Assembly: GCA_001804785.1 (NCBI GenBank)
Contig: MHBG01000022.1
Location: forward strand, 1 to 36,479
Direction: 5' to 3'
Source of the DNA: Lentisphaerae bacterium GWF2_45_14
GTDB taxonomy: Bacteria > Verrucomicrobiota > Lentisphaeria > Victivallales > GWF2-45-14
DNA: 36,479 bases
In this document: positions 7,800 through 16,758 of the stretch, piece after piece
How the letters are laid out: each line of letters starts with the position of its first letter
How positions within the stretch are numbered: the stretch's first letter is position 1
The notes under the pieces: generated by a model
Told to the model about the DNA's origin: nothing
What the model saw: only the letters and a program-made list of their open reading frames with translations
Database searches by the model: none
Program-made: the position numbers and the translations under genes

Positions 7800-9677
7800 T
7801 TAGATAAACCATCCTCCCGTGGCCAGGTGGTGGTAGTCTGTATAATAGAATCCCTGAACATCTGGTTCGATTTCTAATTCATGAATAGATGGGATTTTGC
7901 CGTTTAAAAATTCATCGAGCCGTCTGCCCAGTTCGCAGTAACGTTCGCGAAGTCCGGCAAGCTTGATCTGCATGATTTCCAAGCCGTAAGATTTGTAGCC
8001 GCGAAACCACATATCACGAAAGGAGTCATTGAGTTTATCGACTGCGTCCATCACTTCCGGAATACTTTTTTTCTGTATATGAGAAAGCTTGACGGTATCA
8101 CGATCTTTGTATGCTTTTTGGAGGGCCATGCGTAGTTCTATTTTTTGAATTAATGTATCCAGAATGTTGTAGGCATGGTTGATGATGCCGGCATGTCGGT
8201 CATTACGGCATTCGCCTGCTTTGGCAAGTAGGCGTTTGTAATTTGTCAAACTCTTTTGCCAAATCTGAGAATCGACGTAACTATATTCGTGCCAGACAAT
8301 TCCCATTAGAGGGTCATCCCACAGTAATGCCGCGGCCGAAACCTTAAAGAATTCATGTCGCCCGGATTTGGGATGATCAACCGAATAGGTAAACTCCATA
8401 TCGCCAAGCTCAACTTGAAGCTCATAGGAAGTTCCGAATATTGCCTGATAAAGATTACTTAAACGCTTGTCATCGGATTTTTCATTATATGCGTAATCAG
8501 CCGCCCATGCCAGGCCGGCAAAGGCTGATTCAAATTCACAGTAAGCGCCATCGTCGCCCCAGAGTGTGAAGATTAATTCATCCACATTTTGCTCCCGACA
8601 AGCATCAACACATGGCTTTACGGTGTTCTTTGTCAATTCAAAGTCGCACCACATTCTTTTCCAAGTCCAGACCCCTGAAGCCATAATGGGGGATTTATTA
8701 TTAAGCATTTTTGAACGATTCAGCATCTTTGAATAAGTTTCCTGATCGCGATGATAGTAGTCCCAATAGCAAAGTTGAACAGATTGCGGAATTGATTTTT
8801 TGACTTCTTCAGGGATGGGCGATTCGGAATCGTAGTAGTTCTGATCTTTGTTGCCGTAACGGAAATACATATCATTCCAAATCATTGGCTTCAGCTGGTA
8901 TTTTTCACAGACGGAGGACATCCGTTTCAGATGACGATTATAGATGGCATAAGGATCTTCATAGCCATTGTTGTCCATGAACTTACCCCGTCCCAGATCG
9001 TGGGTCTCATCCATTCCGAGATGAATTCTTCTGGAACTGAGAGCATCGCTCCAAAACTTAAGCATCTTTTCCAGTAAAACATAAGACTTTTCGTAGTCTA
9101 CCAGGATCACGTTATTTGTATCTTTGACTTCATAATAAGACCCCCATCGCATAATCGGCTCCAAATGCCCCAATACCTGAATGGAGGCAACCATCTCAAT
9201 ACCGAGCTTTTGCGCGTAGGCATCAATTTCACGAATCTCATCAATGGAATATGCCCCACGCATATAACCAAAATAGTTTTCATCCGGCAGCTGATAGGCG
9301 TCTTTTGTATAAAGCATTGCCATATTATACCCCATCAATGCAAGACGACGCAGCCAGCGCTTGAAATACTGCGGAGTAACCACGGCAGTGCGAGAACAAT
9401 CCAGCAAAATCCCATACGTTTTAAACGAAATCTTCTCATTGCACTCTTGGGTAGAAAGCGCATATGCCACACCGCGGGCGGCAGATGTTTTTCTGCCATA
9501 GAAAACCTGAAATCCGTCGTTATTCTTGATAACCCGCAGGCAGTCTTGATCAGAAATCTTTTCAAAGCTCAAATTGATTCCTTGAGTCCCTTCCGTTAAT
9601 GGATACTCCTCTGCCAATGTTTCCAAAATCGGATGCAGTTCAGTGGGCGTTGTTTTTATGCTCCAAACTAAATTCAT
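7800..9677 (-). CDS. GH20-like beta-N-acetylhexosaminidase
   Basis: 625 residues with no signal peptide, so probably cytoplasmic. After a small N-terminal alpha/beta domain the barrel begins near residue 85 (YGILLDCSRTAV). The catalytic Asp-Glu pair characteristic of substrate-assisted GH20 enzymes is D223-E224 in HLGMDETHDLGRG. Later motifs such as IWNDMYFRYG and FTLWGDDGAYCE fit the active-site rim of the Paenibacillus-type GH20 subgroup. It would release terminal N-acetylhexosamine from short oligosaccharides taken into the cell. The exact substrate is not determinable. AAGGAA precedes the ATG, which lies 13 bases after the stop of the pilin-like gene, so the two are likely co-transcribed. 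Confidence 0.85.
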   Translation of the reverse strand: MNLVWSIKTTPTELHPILETLAEEYPLTEGTQGINLSFEKISDQDCLRVIKNNDGFQVFYGRKTSAARGVAYALSTQECNEKISFKTYGILLDCSRTAVVTPQYFKRWLRRLALMGYNMAMLYTKDAYQLPDENYFGYMRGAYSIDEIREIDAYAQKLGIEMVASIQVLGHLEPIMRWGSYYEVKDTNNVILVDYEKSYVLLEKMLKFWSDALSSRRIHLGMDETHDLGRGKFMDNNGYEDPYAIYNRHLKRMSSVCEKYQLKPMIWNDMYFRYGNKDQNYYDSESPIPEEVKKSIPQSVQLCYWDYYHRDQETYSKMLNRSKMLNNKSPIMASGVWTWKRMWCDFELTKNTVKPCVDACREQNVDELIFTLWGDDGAYCEFESAFAGLAWAADYAYNEKSDDKRLSNLYQAIFGTSYELQVELGDMEFTYSVDHPKSGRHEFFKVSAAALLWDDPLMGIVWHEYSYVDSQIWQKSLTNYKRLLAKAGECRNDRHAGIINHAYNILDTLIQKIELRMALQKAYKDRDTVKLSHIQKKSIPEVMDAVDKLNDSFRDMWFRGYKSYGLEIMQIKLAGLRERYCELGRRLDEFLNGKIPSIHELEIEPDVQGFYYTDYHHLATGGWFI

Positions 9678-9690
9678 GATTATTCCTTAT

Positions 9691-10467
9691 TTAATAGTAG
9701 CCTATTATGTTTCCGTCGGCATCCATATAGTTGCTGAAATAATAGACCCCAGGATCAGTCGAAGGGTAGTCCTTTATGAGTTCCAGCCCTTTAATTCCCT
9801 GAACGTGTCCATCCACGAAGGCGAAATTACCTGAACCGATGTGTCTCATGTTTGCATAGCCACCAGCCGCGCCTCCCCAACTGTTGTCATCTATTCGTAA
9901 GTACTGCTTGTCGTTTAGATAATAACGTGAATCTCCAAGTATGATAAAAGAACTTGGAGTCCAGTACTTAGTTGACGCTGGGACGATGTTCTTAACGTCG
10001 ATGTTAGATTTGAGTATATTAAACCCTTTGGCGGGAGTTTGAAAGTTGCAACGGAGTCCGTATACATACCACGGATTGCTCGGTATAGGCCCGGCCGGGC
10101 ATGAGAAGAAATTGCTCTGCCCCCATTTTACGTCTTTGACATAACCATTAGTGTTAAGAAGTCCATAATAGGTCATATATTCATTAGGCATAGCGGTATT
10201 GTAAGCATATGGAGACCATCCGCCGTTGTCCTGAGCATACATCGTGACTACTGCCGCCAACTGCTTCAGGTTTCCGGCGCAGGCAATTTTTTTCGCCTGT
10301 TCTTTTGCTTTACCAAGGGCGGGAAGCAGCATTGAGGCAAGCATGGCGATAATAGATATAACCACCAGCAATTCAATAAGCGTGAAGCACTTGATCCGAA
10401 ACAACTTACAGCCGACAAGCTCAGCCGTGCAAACTATTTGCGTATCTCCGGGTGAATAGTTGTTCAT
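9691..10467 (-). CDS. type IV pilin-like (pseudopilin-type) protein with H-x9-DG motif
   Basis: 258 residues from the ATG with AAGGAAGG upstream; a TTG at 10497 overlapping the previous stop is less likely. The N-terminus has the class III prepilin methylation motif [20 protein letters not shown], with the +5 Glu at residue 32. The predicted leader is long (27 residues), and the residue before the cut is Cys rather than the usual Gly. The C-terminal region contains H-x9-DG (MRHIGSG to FVDGH), the mark of a family greatly expanded in Lentisphaerota and Planctomycetes. It is likely an inner-membrane-anchored, surface-exposed protein. It lies between two glycosidase genes, so a role in polysaccharide handling is possible but unproven. 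Confidence 0.85.
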   Translation of the reverse strand: MNNYSPGDTQIVCTAELVGCKLFRIKCFTLIELLVVISIIAMLASMLLPALGKAKEQAKKIACAGNLKQLAAVVTMYAQDNGGWSPYAYNTAMPNEYMTYYGLLNTNGYVKDVKWGQSNFFSCPAGPIPSNPWYVYGLRCNFQTPAKGFNILKSNIDVKNIVPASTKYWTPSSFIILGDSRYYLNDKQYLRIDDNSWGGAAGGYANMRHIGSGNFAFVDGHVQGIKGLELIKDYPSTDPGVYYFSNYMDADGNIIGYY

Positions 10468-10493
10468 AAAGCAATCCTTCCTTTTTTGAGTCC

Positions 10494-11900
10494 TCAAATC
10501 AAGGTCATATCAATAGCGGAACGATCGACTACGATTAAAGGATAATCCCTGACAGGCACATTGTAAACTATTACATAAGTCATTTTCTTAATTTTCTCCG
10601 GTTCAAAGACCTCTCCGGTAACCAAATCGACAATAACTGGGTCTTCCAAATCGAGGCCCGGGGTCAAAACATGTATATTAGCCAGATGCGGATATGGAGC
10701 TGAACTCTCATCTACAAGCGATAGGGGAGTCCACCATGCGCACAAAGCCTTGCCATTCCGCTCAAAACAAACAGTTTTGATGTTCATTTGTATTTCATGA
10801 AACATGAAGCGGTCAATTTCGTCCCGTTCGGCATTGGGATATATTTCTATCAGGGAGCGCGGGGCGACGTTTACATCCCCGTCAAATACGGAGCAAATCC
10901 TCTGAAGAACATGATATGCCGGTTTTACTCTTGGCGGGATGTCGAAGGTTGTCAATCCGAAGAAATTTGGAACGTCGCAAAAACCGTCCCTGTAATAAAA
11001 TTTAAAATCAGAAAAGTGGAAATAGCATGTGTAATCAACCCCCAGCGCCAATTCGTTTACAATTGCCTTGGATAAAAGCTTAGCCTGAATGTCCTCTGTC
11101 ATGGGAACGTTGCTCAACGCCTGTGTTTTGCTGTTTTTTGAAGGAAAACCGCCTTCTCCCTGCCAGAACTTGACGTGTTTCCCGTCAAAAGCATCAAAAG
11201 CCAGGCGGAGAGCGTTGAACCTTTCGGGTCTGTCCTGTTCCGGAAGAACCCTGTATCGATGATAAGTGTATATGTCAATGAGTTTTGCGAATCCCATTTT
11301 CAGTAAACATTCCAAGGTTACCATTCCGTCATTGCGCAAGCCTTGCGATAGAGCTCCGGCAATAATCTTCGCGTCCGGCTGGTTTTCTTTAACAACTGGA
11401 ACGGTAAGTCTCACCAGCTCCATATATTCTTCAGGGTTCGGTTTGCCCGGACGCCAGAAACCGGAGGCATCAGGTTCGTTCCAGATTTCGTAATGGGTTA
11501 TTCTATTCGAGAAATGTTGAACGAGAGCCGCAACATAATTTTTCCATCCTGTTTTCGCGGACTCGGAAAAAAGCGGAACCCAGCCGACGGCATCCGGCTC
11601 TTTTGCGTCCGTATAGTGCATGTTTCCGTAAGAGAGGCTCATCCATGGCTGAATGCCTGCTGACTGCAGCTTATCTACAGTCCTGTCAAGCCAAGCAAAG
11701 TCATATTTCCCTTTTTCGACTTCACAACGACTCCACCCGCTTTGGATACGGGCATGCTTGACTCCGAGTTCTCCAATCAGGCGGTAGTGCTCATCTGAAT
11801 CATCCCACATTTGCCGGTCAAGGCACTCAAGACCGATTCCTATTTTGGATTTTTGTATTTCTCTGGAAGTTTTAGTCCTGATAAATCCAATTTGTTTCAT
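10494..11900 (-). CDS. clan GH-A glycoside hydrolase (GH39-like)
   Basis: 468 residues, no signal peptide. The (beta/alpha)8 barrel carries the two clan GH-A glutamates: acid/base E142 in YEIWNEPD and probable nucleophile E249 in [10 protein letters not shown]. Early motifs ([11 protein letters not shown], followed by [13 protein letters not shown] and PWMSLSYGN) resemble GH39 and related beta-xylosidase or glycosidase families. A small C-terminal beta domain follows. It is the first gene of a - strand run (glycosidase, pilin-like, GH20-like, lipoprotein, regulator) and is divergent from an AraC/PocR regulator that probably controls it. The family assignment beyond the clan is tentative. Confidence 0.78.
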   Translation of the reverse strand: MKQIGFIRTKTSREIQKSKIGIGLECLDRQMWDDSDEHYRLIGELGVKHARIQSGWSRCEVEKGKYDFAWLDRTVDKLQSAGIQPWMSLSYGNMHYTDAKEPDAVGWVPLFSESAKTGWKNYVAALVQHFSNRITHYEIWNEPDASGFWRPGKPNPEEYMELVRLTVPVVKENQPDAKIIAGALSQGLRNDGMVTLECLLKMGFAKLIDIYTYHRYRVLPEQDRPERFNALRLAFDAFDGKHVKFWQGEGGFPSKNSKTQALSNVPMTEDIQAKLLSKAIVNELALGVDYTCYFHFSDFKFYYRDGFCDVPNFFGLTTFDIPPRVKPAYHVLQRICSVFDGDVNVAPRSLIEIYPNAERDEIDRFMFHEIQMNIKTVCFERNGKALCAWWTPLSLVDESSAPYPHLANIHVLTPGLDLEDPVIVDLVTGEVFEPEKIKKMTYVIVYNVPVRDYPLIVVDRSAIDMTLI

Positions 11901-12025
11901 AGCTGGCCAAACCTCAGTTATAAATTGTAATGATGGTAATAAACTATACCGAAGCGCATATATATTCCTTGATTTTTTCAGAAAAAAATGTAAATTATCT
12001 CAGGTTTTATAAAATAAGTGTAATT

Positions 12026-12877
12026 ATGCAACTGGAAAAATATTGTTCGCAAATCAGTCGCGAAACCGGAGCCGTGATCAATATTAACACCTCACGGCAT
12101 CCTGCCTTTTCGCATGCCGAGGCGCTGAGGCTTTCACCGGACTTTACTGTTCACCAGGGACCTTTCTGTGTTTGGGCTAGAAGAAATGAAGGATTTGCCG
12201 TCTGTAGACAGAATAAACTGCGCAGTCTTAAAATAGCCGCCGCGGGGCGATGTTTTTGCGGAACCTGTCCTTGGGGAATTTGGGAATTGGCTGTTCCAGT
12301 AAAATCCGTAAAACGATTTTCGGTAGTTGTTTATCTCGGACATTTTTTATTGCCGGATTCCATTCCCAAGTTTTTAAACGGGAAAATATACTCAGGACCA
12401 TTGCCGCCAGTGATAACTTCCGAGAAAAAAAAACTTTTGAATCATTACGGTCGTTTTATCGCGGAATTCATAAAGTTTGAATTAGATGCCTTTGCGGAAG
12501 ATAATAAACACAGGACGAAGCATCAAACTGAAGAATATTATTGTATGCGCTGGGAAAACTTTTTAACTGAACGATATGCCGAAAATATCTCCTTAGGTCA
12601 ATTGGCAGAGGAACTGAAGGTGAATCCGAACTATCTTGGCAGCATGCTTCTGAAAAAAAATGGAAAGACATTCAGGCAATTGCTGACAGAAAAACGACTT
12701 TACATTGCCTCGTTGAACCTGGTTATGAATCCCGAGCTCAATATTTCTCAGATTGCCGATATGTGTGGATTTTGCGACAGTAACTATTTCTGTAAGCTTT
12801 TTTCAAAAGAATTCAAGATATCACCACGCCGTTTCCGCTTAAGACATCGTTCAGGCAAGACAAACAGCGCTCCTTGA
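12026..12877 (+). CDS. AraC-family regulator with PocR-type sensor domain
   Basis: 283 residues from the ATG at 12026. An in-frame ATG at 11930 would add 32 residues of poor quality sequence unlike family N-termini. The N-terminal half contains the PocR-type ligand-sensing domain with its Cys cluster (CRQNKL, then RCFCGTCPWGIWELAVPV), which often senses small organic ligands. The C-terminal 100 or so residues hold two helix-turn-helix motifs of the AraC/XylS type, the second with ISQIADMCGFCDSNYFCKLF. It is divergent from the GH-A glycosidase gene, a typical arrangement for a local activator of sugar-use genes. The inducer is unknown. Confidence 0.87.
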   Translation: MQLEKYCSQISRETGAVININTSRHPAFSHAEALRLSPDFTVHQGPFCVWARRNEGFAVCRQNKLRSLKIAAAGRCFCGTCPWGIWELAVPVKSVKRFSVVVYLGHFLLPDSIPKFLNGKIYSGPLPPVITSEKKKLLNHYGRFIAEFIKFELDAFAEDNKHRTKHQTEEYYCMRWENFLTERYAENISLGQLAEELKVNPNYLGSMLLKKNGKTFRQLLTEKRLYIASLNLVMNPELNISQIADMCGFCDSNYFCKLFSKEFKISPRRFRLRHRSGKTNSAP

Positions 12878-12942
12878 CCTGTTTTCCCGTGAATATTGTG
12901 AAGCTATCCTTTCGGATTAAAGACTAAGGACGGGCGAGAATT

Positions 12943-13389
12943 TCAATCATCGTCGTCATCATCGTCTAATGTGTTTCCCGGGGACTTGGGGTCAATGTCG
13001 GGGAACATTGTTCTGAGGCGTTCGATGAGGAGTTTATAGTCTACGGGCTTTACGATATAACCTGCGATGCCCAATGCTGCTATTTTTTTGACGAGCGGCA
13101 CTTCGGAGGCGCTGGAGCAAACCATTATCTGCGGGATATTTTCGCCGTATCTTTCCTTGCATTTCATTATGAACTCGGCACCGCTCATAGACGGCATCAT
13201 GAGGTCAACAATTACGAGAGAAAAGTAGTCTATTCCATATTTTTCGATTTTAGCGAGGCCGTCAAAGCCGTCATTTGCCTCTACGACGGCGAACCCTATT
13301 TTTTCAAGCAGGAGTTTATGATTCCTCCTGATAAGGAAATAGTCGTCAATGACGAGGACGCTTCTTCTGTTTTCTGTCTGAAGTCCCAT
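12943..13389 (-). CDS. single-domain receiver protein with poly-Asp tail
   Basis: 148 residues from the ATG at 13389, which has GGAG just upstream; a TTG at 13413 is an alternative giving 156. It is a CheY-like receiver with acidic pocket D15/D16, phospho-acceptor D62 (VIVDLMMPSMSG), and the conserved Ser and Lys (CSSASE; VKPVD). There is no output domain, so it acts by binding partners or passing phosphate along a relay. The last seven residues are all Asp, encoded by a run of GAT/GAC triplets. Such a tail is not part of the receiver fold and its role is unknown. No kinase is nearby. Confidence 0.88.
   Translation of the reverse strand: MGLQTENRRSVLVIDDYFLIRRNHKLLLEKIGFAVVEANDGFDGLAKIEKYGIDYFSLVIVDLMMPSMSGAEFIMKCKERYGENIPQIMVCSSASEVPLVKKIAALGIAGYIVKPVDYKLLIERLRTMFPDIDPKSPGNTLDDDDDDD
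12946..12966 (-). repeat. GAY trinucleotide run (seven Asp codons)
   Basis: Seven consecutive GAT/GAC codons precede the stop of the receiver gene. A short tandem triplet run like this can change length by slippage without altering the frame. Confidence 0.8.
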
Positions 13390-13581
13390 AGCACTCCACG
13401 CAAATTGTATCAACTCATAAGATTCCGGTGTTCTCAGCGCAGTGAAAGCAACACGATTTTGTTCAGTCCCTGCCTAGCTGGTAAAATAGCACTTTAATTT
13501 ATCGAGGCAAATTTATATCCGATTTGAATAAAATTAAATCGAAAGATACTTTACGTTCGAGATAAAAGGACGGGTATTTGT

Positions 13582-14574
13582 ATGAATCTGCTTATAGCGA
13601 GCGCCGGAAGAAGATGTGAACTGGTGAAATTTTTCAGGACGGAGCTTAATCCGTTTTTTCACAAGATCATCGCTCTTGACATAAATGAGTTCGCGCCCGG
13701 GCTCTATTTCGCCGACAAGCACTATGTTATAAAAAAAGATTTCGATAATCCTTCGGAGTATATAAAAGACATCCTCCGTATATGCCTTGATGAAAATGTG
13801 GGGCACATTCTATCGCTGGTAGATCCAGAACTGGTGCTTTTCGCCGAAAACCGTTCGCTTTTCATGGAGAATGGAATAACACCGGTTCTTTCGTCGGACG
13901 AGGCCATTCAGAATACCTTCGATAAATATTCGTTTTATGAGGCATACAAGGGACTGGTGAGCGTTCTTGACACCTGCGACAGCAAGGAAGATGCGGTGGA
14001 AGCCGTAAAATCAGGAAGGCTCCAGCTTCCAGTGATAGCCAAGCCGAGATGCGGCAGCGGCAGCGCGGGAATTACTACACTTCACTACACGAACGAGTTC
14101 GACACGTTAAAGTACAACAGTTCCCATAACTACATATTCCAGAGAAAGCTCGACTGCCGCGAATTCGGAGTAGACGCCTACTTCGACATGATCTCAGGAG
14201 AAATGGTTTCCGTATTCATGAAGGAAAAGATTGCGCTGCGTTCGGGGGAAACGGATAAGGCTGTTTCCGTCTTTCGCGAAGATATCTACGACGAAATAGT
14301 AAAACTTGAAAAGACGGGCTGGTTCAGAGGACCAGTCGACCTGGACGTATTCCTCACAGCCGACGGAAAAATTTATATCAACGAGATAAACCCGCGATTC
14401 GGGGGAGGCTACCCGATGGGGCACAACTGCGGGGTCAATTTCATGAAACTTCTCTTCAATAACATGAAGGGAATCCAAAACACGAGGCAGCCCAACGATT
14501 ACAAGCTCAATGTAAAGATGATGAAGTATAATCACATACTTTTCGTAGACGGGGGGCATATATACAATGACTAG
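13582..14574 (+). CDS. ATP-grasp ligase (carbamoyl-phosphate-synthase-like)
   Basis: 330 residues. An N-terminal pre-ATP-grasp fold (NLLIASAGRRCELV) is followed by ATP-grasp features: the glycine-rich nucleotide loop around AKPRCGSGSAGI (153-164) and the metal-binding INEINPRFGGGYP (266-278; E268, N270). Such enzymes activate a carboxylate as acyl-phosphate and join it to an amine or other nucleophile. The gene opens a five-gene operon and overlaps neuB by 8 bases, so it probably modifies a sugar or precursor in a nonulosonic acid pathway. Substrates are unknown. AAAAGGACGG lies 8 bases before the ATG. Length and layout resemble ATP-grasp proteins often annotated as carbamoyl phosphate synthase-like in surface polysaccharide clusters. 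Confidence 0.85.
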   Translation: MNLLIASAGRRCELVKFFRTELNPFFHKIIALDINEFAPGLYFADKHYVIKKDFDNPSEYIKDILRICLDENVGHILSLVDPELVLFAENRSLFMENGITPVLSSDEAIQNTFDKYSFYEAYKGLVSVLDTCDSKEDAVEAVKSGRLQLPVIAKPRCGSGSAGITTLHYTNEFDTLKYNSSHNYIFQRKLDCREFGVDAYFDMISGEMVSVFMKEKIALRSGETDKAVSVFREDIYDEIVKLEKTGWFRGPVDLDVFLTADGKIYINEINPRFGGGYPMGHNCGVNFMKLLFNNMKGIQNTRQPNDYKLNVKMMKYNHILFVDGGHIYND

Positions 14575-15568
14575 GACAATCATTATAGCGGAGGGCGGAG
14601 TTAATCACAACGGTTCTGTAGAAGTAGCGCGGAAGCTCTGCGATGCGGCGCTTAAGGCGGGGGCCGACGTCATAAAGTTTCAGACCTTCAGGACGGAATG
14701 CAATGTATTGAAGGACTGCGACTGGGTGGATTACCAGAAAAAGAATGCTCCTGATTTCGAATCGCACTTTCAGATGCTCAAGAGCCTGGAACTTACCGAT
14801 GATGAATTTATCACGGTCAAAGATCACTGCGATAAAATCGGAATACAGTTCCTTTCCACGCCCAGCGATTTGCCGAGCCTTGAGCTTCTTGTAAAAATGG
14901 GGCTTGAGACGATGAAGATAAGTTCAAGCGATGTAACAAACATTCCCCTCCTGAGAAAAATAGGCCGCCTCAACAAGGAGGTCATCCTCTCCACGGGAAT
15001 GTCCAGCCTGAAGGAAGTACAGATGGCTGTCGACGAGCTGGTAAAATCAGGTACTCCGAAGGACAATATAACACTTCTCCACTGTCATTCGGACTACCCG
15101 ACAAAGTTCGAGGACGCGAATCTCCGCGTAATGCTTACGCTAAAAGAAACCTTCGGTACGCGCGTAGGGCTTTCGGACCACTCAGAGGGTATAGAGCTTG
15201 CCATCGCCGCCGCCGCACTCGGAGCGACCGTTATAGAAAAACATTTTACGCTGGATAGAAGGATGGAGGGGCCGGACCAAAAAATGTCTACCGAGCCTAA
15301 AGAGTTCGCAAAGCTCGTCAGCGCCGTAAGAAACCTAAATATGGCGATGGGCGACGGAATCAAGCGAATCAGCCCCTCGGAGGAGGAAATACGGAGGATT
15401 TACGGAAAAGGAATTGTCTCTCTCGTCCCGATAGCGAAGAATGAAATATTTACCGATAAAAACATCACGGTAAAAAGGCCGTGCAAAGGGCTGAGTGTAT
15501 TGAATTGGGACAAGGTAGTCGGGAAGAAGGCTAAAAAAGATTTTGCAAAGGACGAACCCATAGTTTGA
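14567..15568 (+). CDS. neuB: N-acetylneuraminate/legionaminate synthase family (NeuB)
   Basis: 333 residues. The enzyme condenses phosphoenolpyruvate with a 6-carbon N-acyl sugar to a 9-carbon nonulosonic acid. Visible family motifs: AEGGVNHNGS at the start, VIKFQTF, HCHSDYPT, GLSDHSEG and EKHFTLDRRMEGPDQKMS, which shape the PEP and metal site of the barrel. A C-terminal SAF (antifreeze-like) region of about 55 residues follows (SLVPIAKNEIFTD). Whether the product is sialic, legionaminic or another acid cannot be read from the sequence. It overlaps the ATP-grasp gene by 8 bases and is followed at once by neuC, so translation is probably coupled. Confidence 0.92.
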   Translation: MTRTIIIAEGGVNHNGSVEVARKLCDAALKAGADVIKFQTFRTECNVLKDCDWVDYQKKNAPDFESHFQMLKSLELTDDEFITVKDHCDKIGIQFLSTPSDLPSLELLVKMGLETMKISSSDVTNIPLLRKIGRLNKEVILSTGMSSLKEVQMAVDELVKSGTPKDNITLLHCHSDYPTKFEDANLRVMLTLKETFGTRVGLSDHSEGIELAIAAAALGATVIEKHFTLDRRMEGPDQKMSTEPKEFAKLVSAVRNLNMAMGDGIKRISPSEEEIRRIYGKGIVSLVPIAKNEIFTDKNITVKRPCKGLSVLNWDKVVGKKAKKDFAKDEPIV

Positions 15569-15570
15569 TA

Positions 15571-16758
15571 ATGGATAAAGTTAAAAAAAGAATATGCGTC
15601 ATAACCGGATCAAGAGCCGATTACGGGTTGTTGTGCTGGGTGATGAAGGAAATAGCGTCGAGGGCGGATATGGAGCTTGTTCCTGTGGCCGTTGGTGCGC
15701 ACCTTGAACCGGACTGGGGATATACGGTAAAACATATTGAAAGCGATGGTTTTACAGACGTTGTAAAAATAAAGACCTTCAGCGGCGATACATCTGCCTG
15801 CGGAATCGCCTCGACAACGGCGGAAACAGTAAAAGGGCTTTCGGCTTTTTTCGCGTCAACGCAGCTTGACCTTGTCGTGCTGCTCGGCGACAGGTATGAG
15901 ATACTTGCCGCCGCGATGGCCGCGCTCATCCACAATATACCAATAGCACATCTTGGCGGAGGGGAAATTTCTGAGGGCGTGATTGACGACAGCATCCGCC
16001 ATGCCCTTACGAAACTAAGCCATCTTCACTTTGTCATAACGGAGAAATGCGCGGAGCGGGTGATGGCTATGGGCGAGGAGTCCTGGAGAGTGCATGTTTC
16101 GGGTTCGCCGCGGCTCGATTTTATGTCGCGAATAAAATTCAGTTCGAAAGATGAACTCGCTCAAAAGCTTGGAATAGACTTCTCCCGTAAAATAGCGCTG
16201 GTAATCTTCCACCCGCTGACCCTCGAAAATAAAAATACGGAAGAACAGACTGCAGAACTTATCGAGGCCCTGAAACAAGCTGACTGTTCAAAAATAATGT
16301 TTTATCCCAACATCGACACCAACAGCGGAACAATTATTAAAATGCTTGAAGAATTCGCGGGGGATAAAGAGAACAACGCAAAGATCTTCAAGCCTCTGGA
16401 GATGGCGGATTATCTCGGCTTACTAAATTCAATAGACCTCATGATTGGAAACTCAAGCGCCGGAATAGTCGAATCACCGTCATTCAAGCTGCCGGTCGTG
16501 AATATAGGAGACAGGCAGAAAGGGCGCGACTGCATGAGGAATGTGATTCATGTTCCAAACAACAGTACCGCAATTCTCAAAGGCATAATGGAGGCGCTTT
16601 CACCGTCGTTTAAAGATTCCCTGAAGGATATGGAAAATATTTATGGGGACGGCATGGCCTCCCGAAAAATAGCGGATGTGATTTCAAAGATAGATTTCAG
16701 CAAGTTCAGTCTGGTCAAAAAAAATGTTCAAAAAGAGGTGCTTGATTGGCGAAAATAG
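15571..16758 (+). CDS. neuC: UDP-N-acetylglucosamine 2-epimerase, hydrolysing (NeuC family)
   Basis: 395 residues from the ATG at 15571; a TTG at 15565 overlapping the neuB stop would add two. Family motifs are ITGSRADYG at the N-terminus, LGDRYEILAAA, the long HLGGGEISEGVIDDSIRHA segment, and GNSSAGIVESPSF and VNIGDRQKGR in the second Rossmann domain. It converts UDP-GlcNAc (or the diacetyl-bacillosamine equivalent) to the free 2-epimer and UDP, providing the sugar substrate of NeuB. The gene order neuB-neuC is typical. The start of the radical SAM gene lies inside its 3' end (13-base overlap). Confidence 0.92.
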   Translation: MDKVKKRICVITGSRADYGLLCWVMKEIASRADMELVPVAVGAHLEPDWGYTVKHIESDGFTDVVKIKTFSGDTSACGIASTTAETVKGLSAFFASTQLDLVVLLGDRYEILAAAMAALIHNIPIAHLGGGEISEGVIDDSIRHALTKLSHLHFVITEKCAERVMAMGEESWRVHVSGSPRLDFMSRIKFSSKDELAQKLGIDFSRKIALVIFHPLTLENKNTEEQTAELIEALKQADCSKIMFYPNIDTNSGTIIKMLEEFAGDKENNAKIFKPLEMADYLGLLNSIDLMIGNSSAGIVESPSFKLPVVNIGDRQKGRDCMRNVIHVPNNSTAILKGIMEALSPSFKDSLKDMENIYGDGMASRKIADVISKIDFSKFSLVKKNVQKEVLDWRK

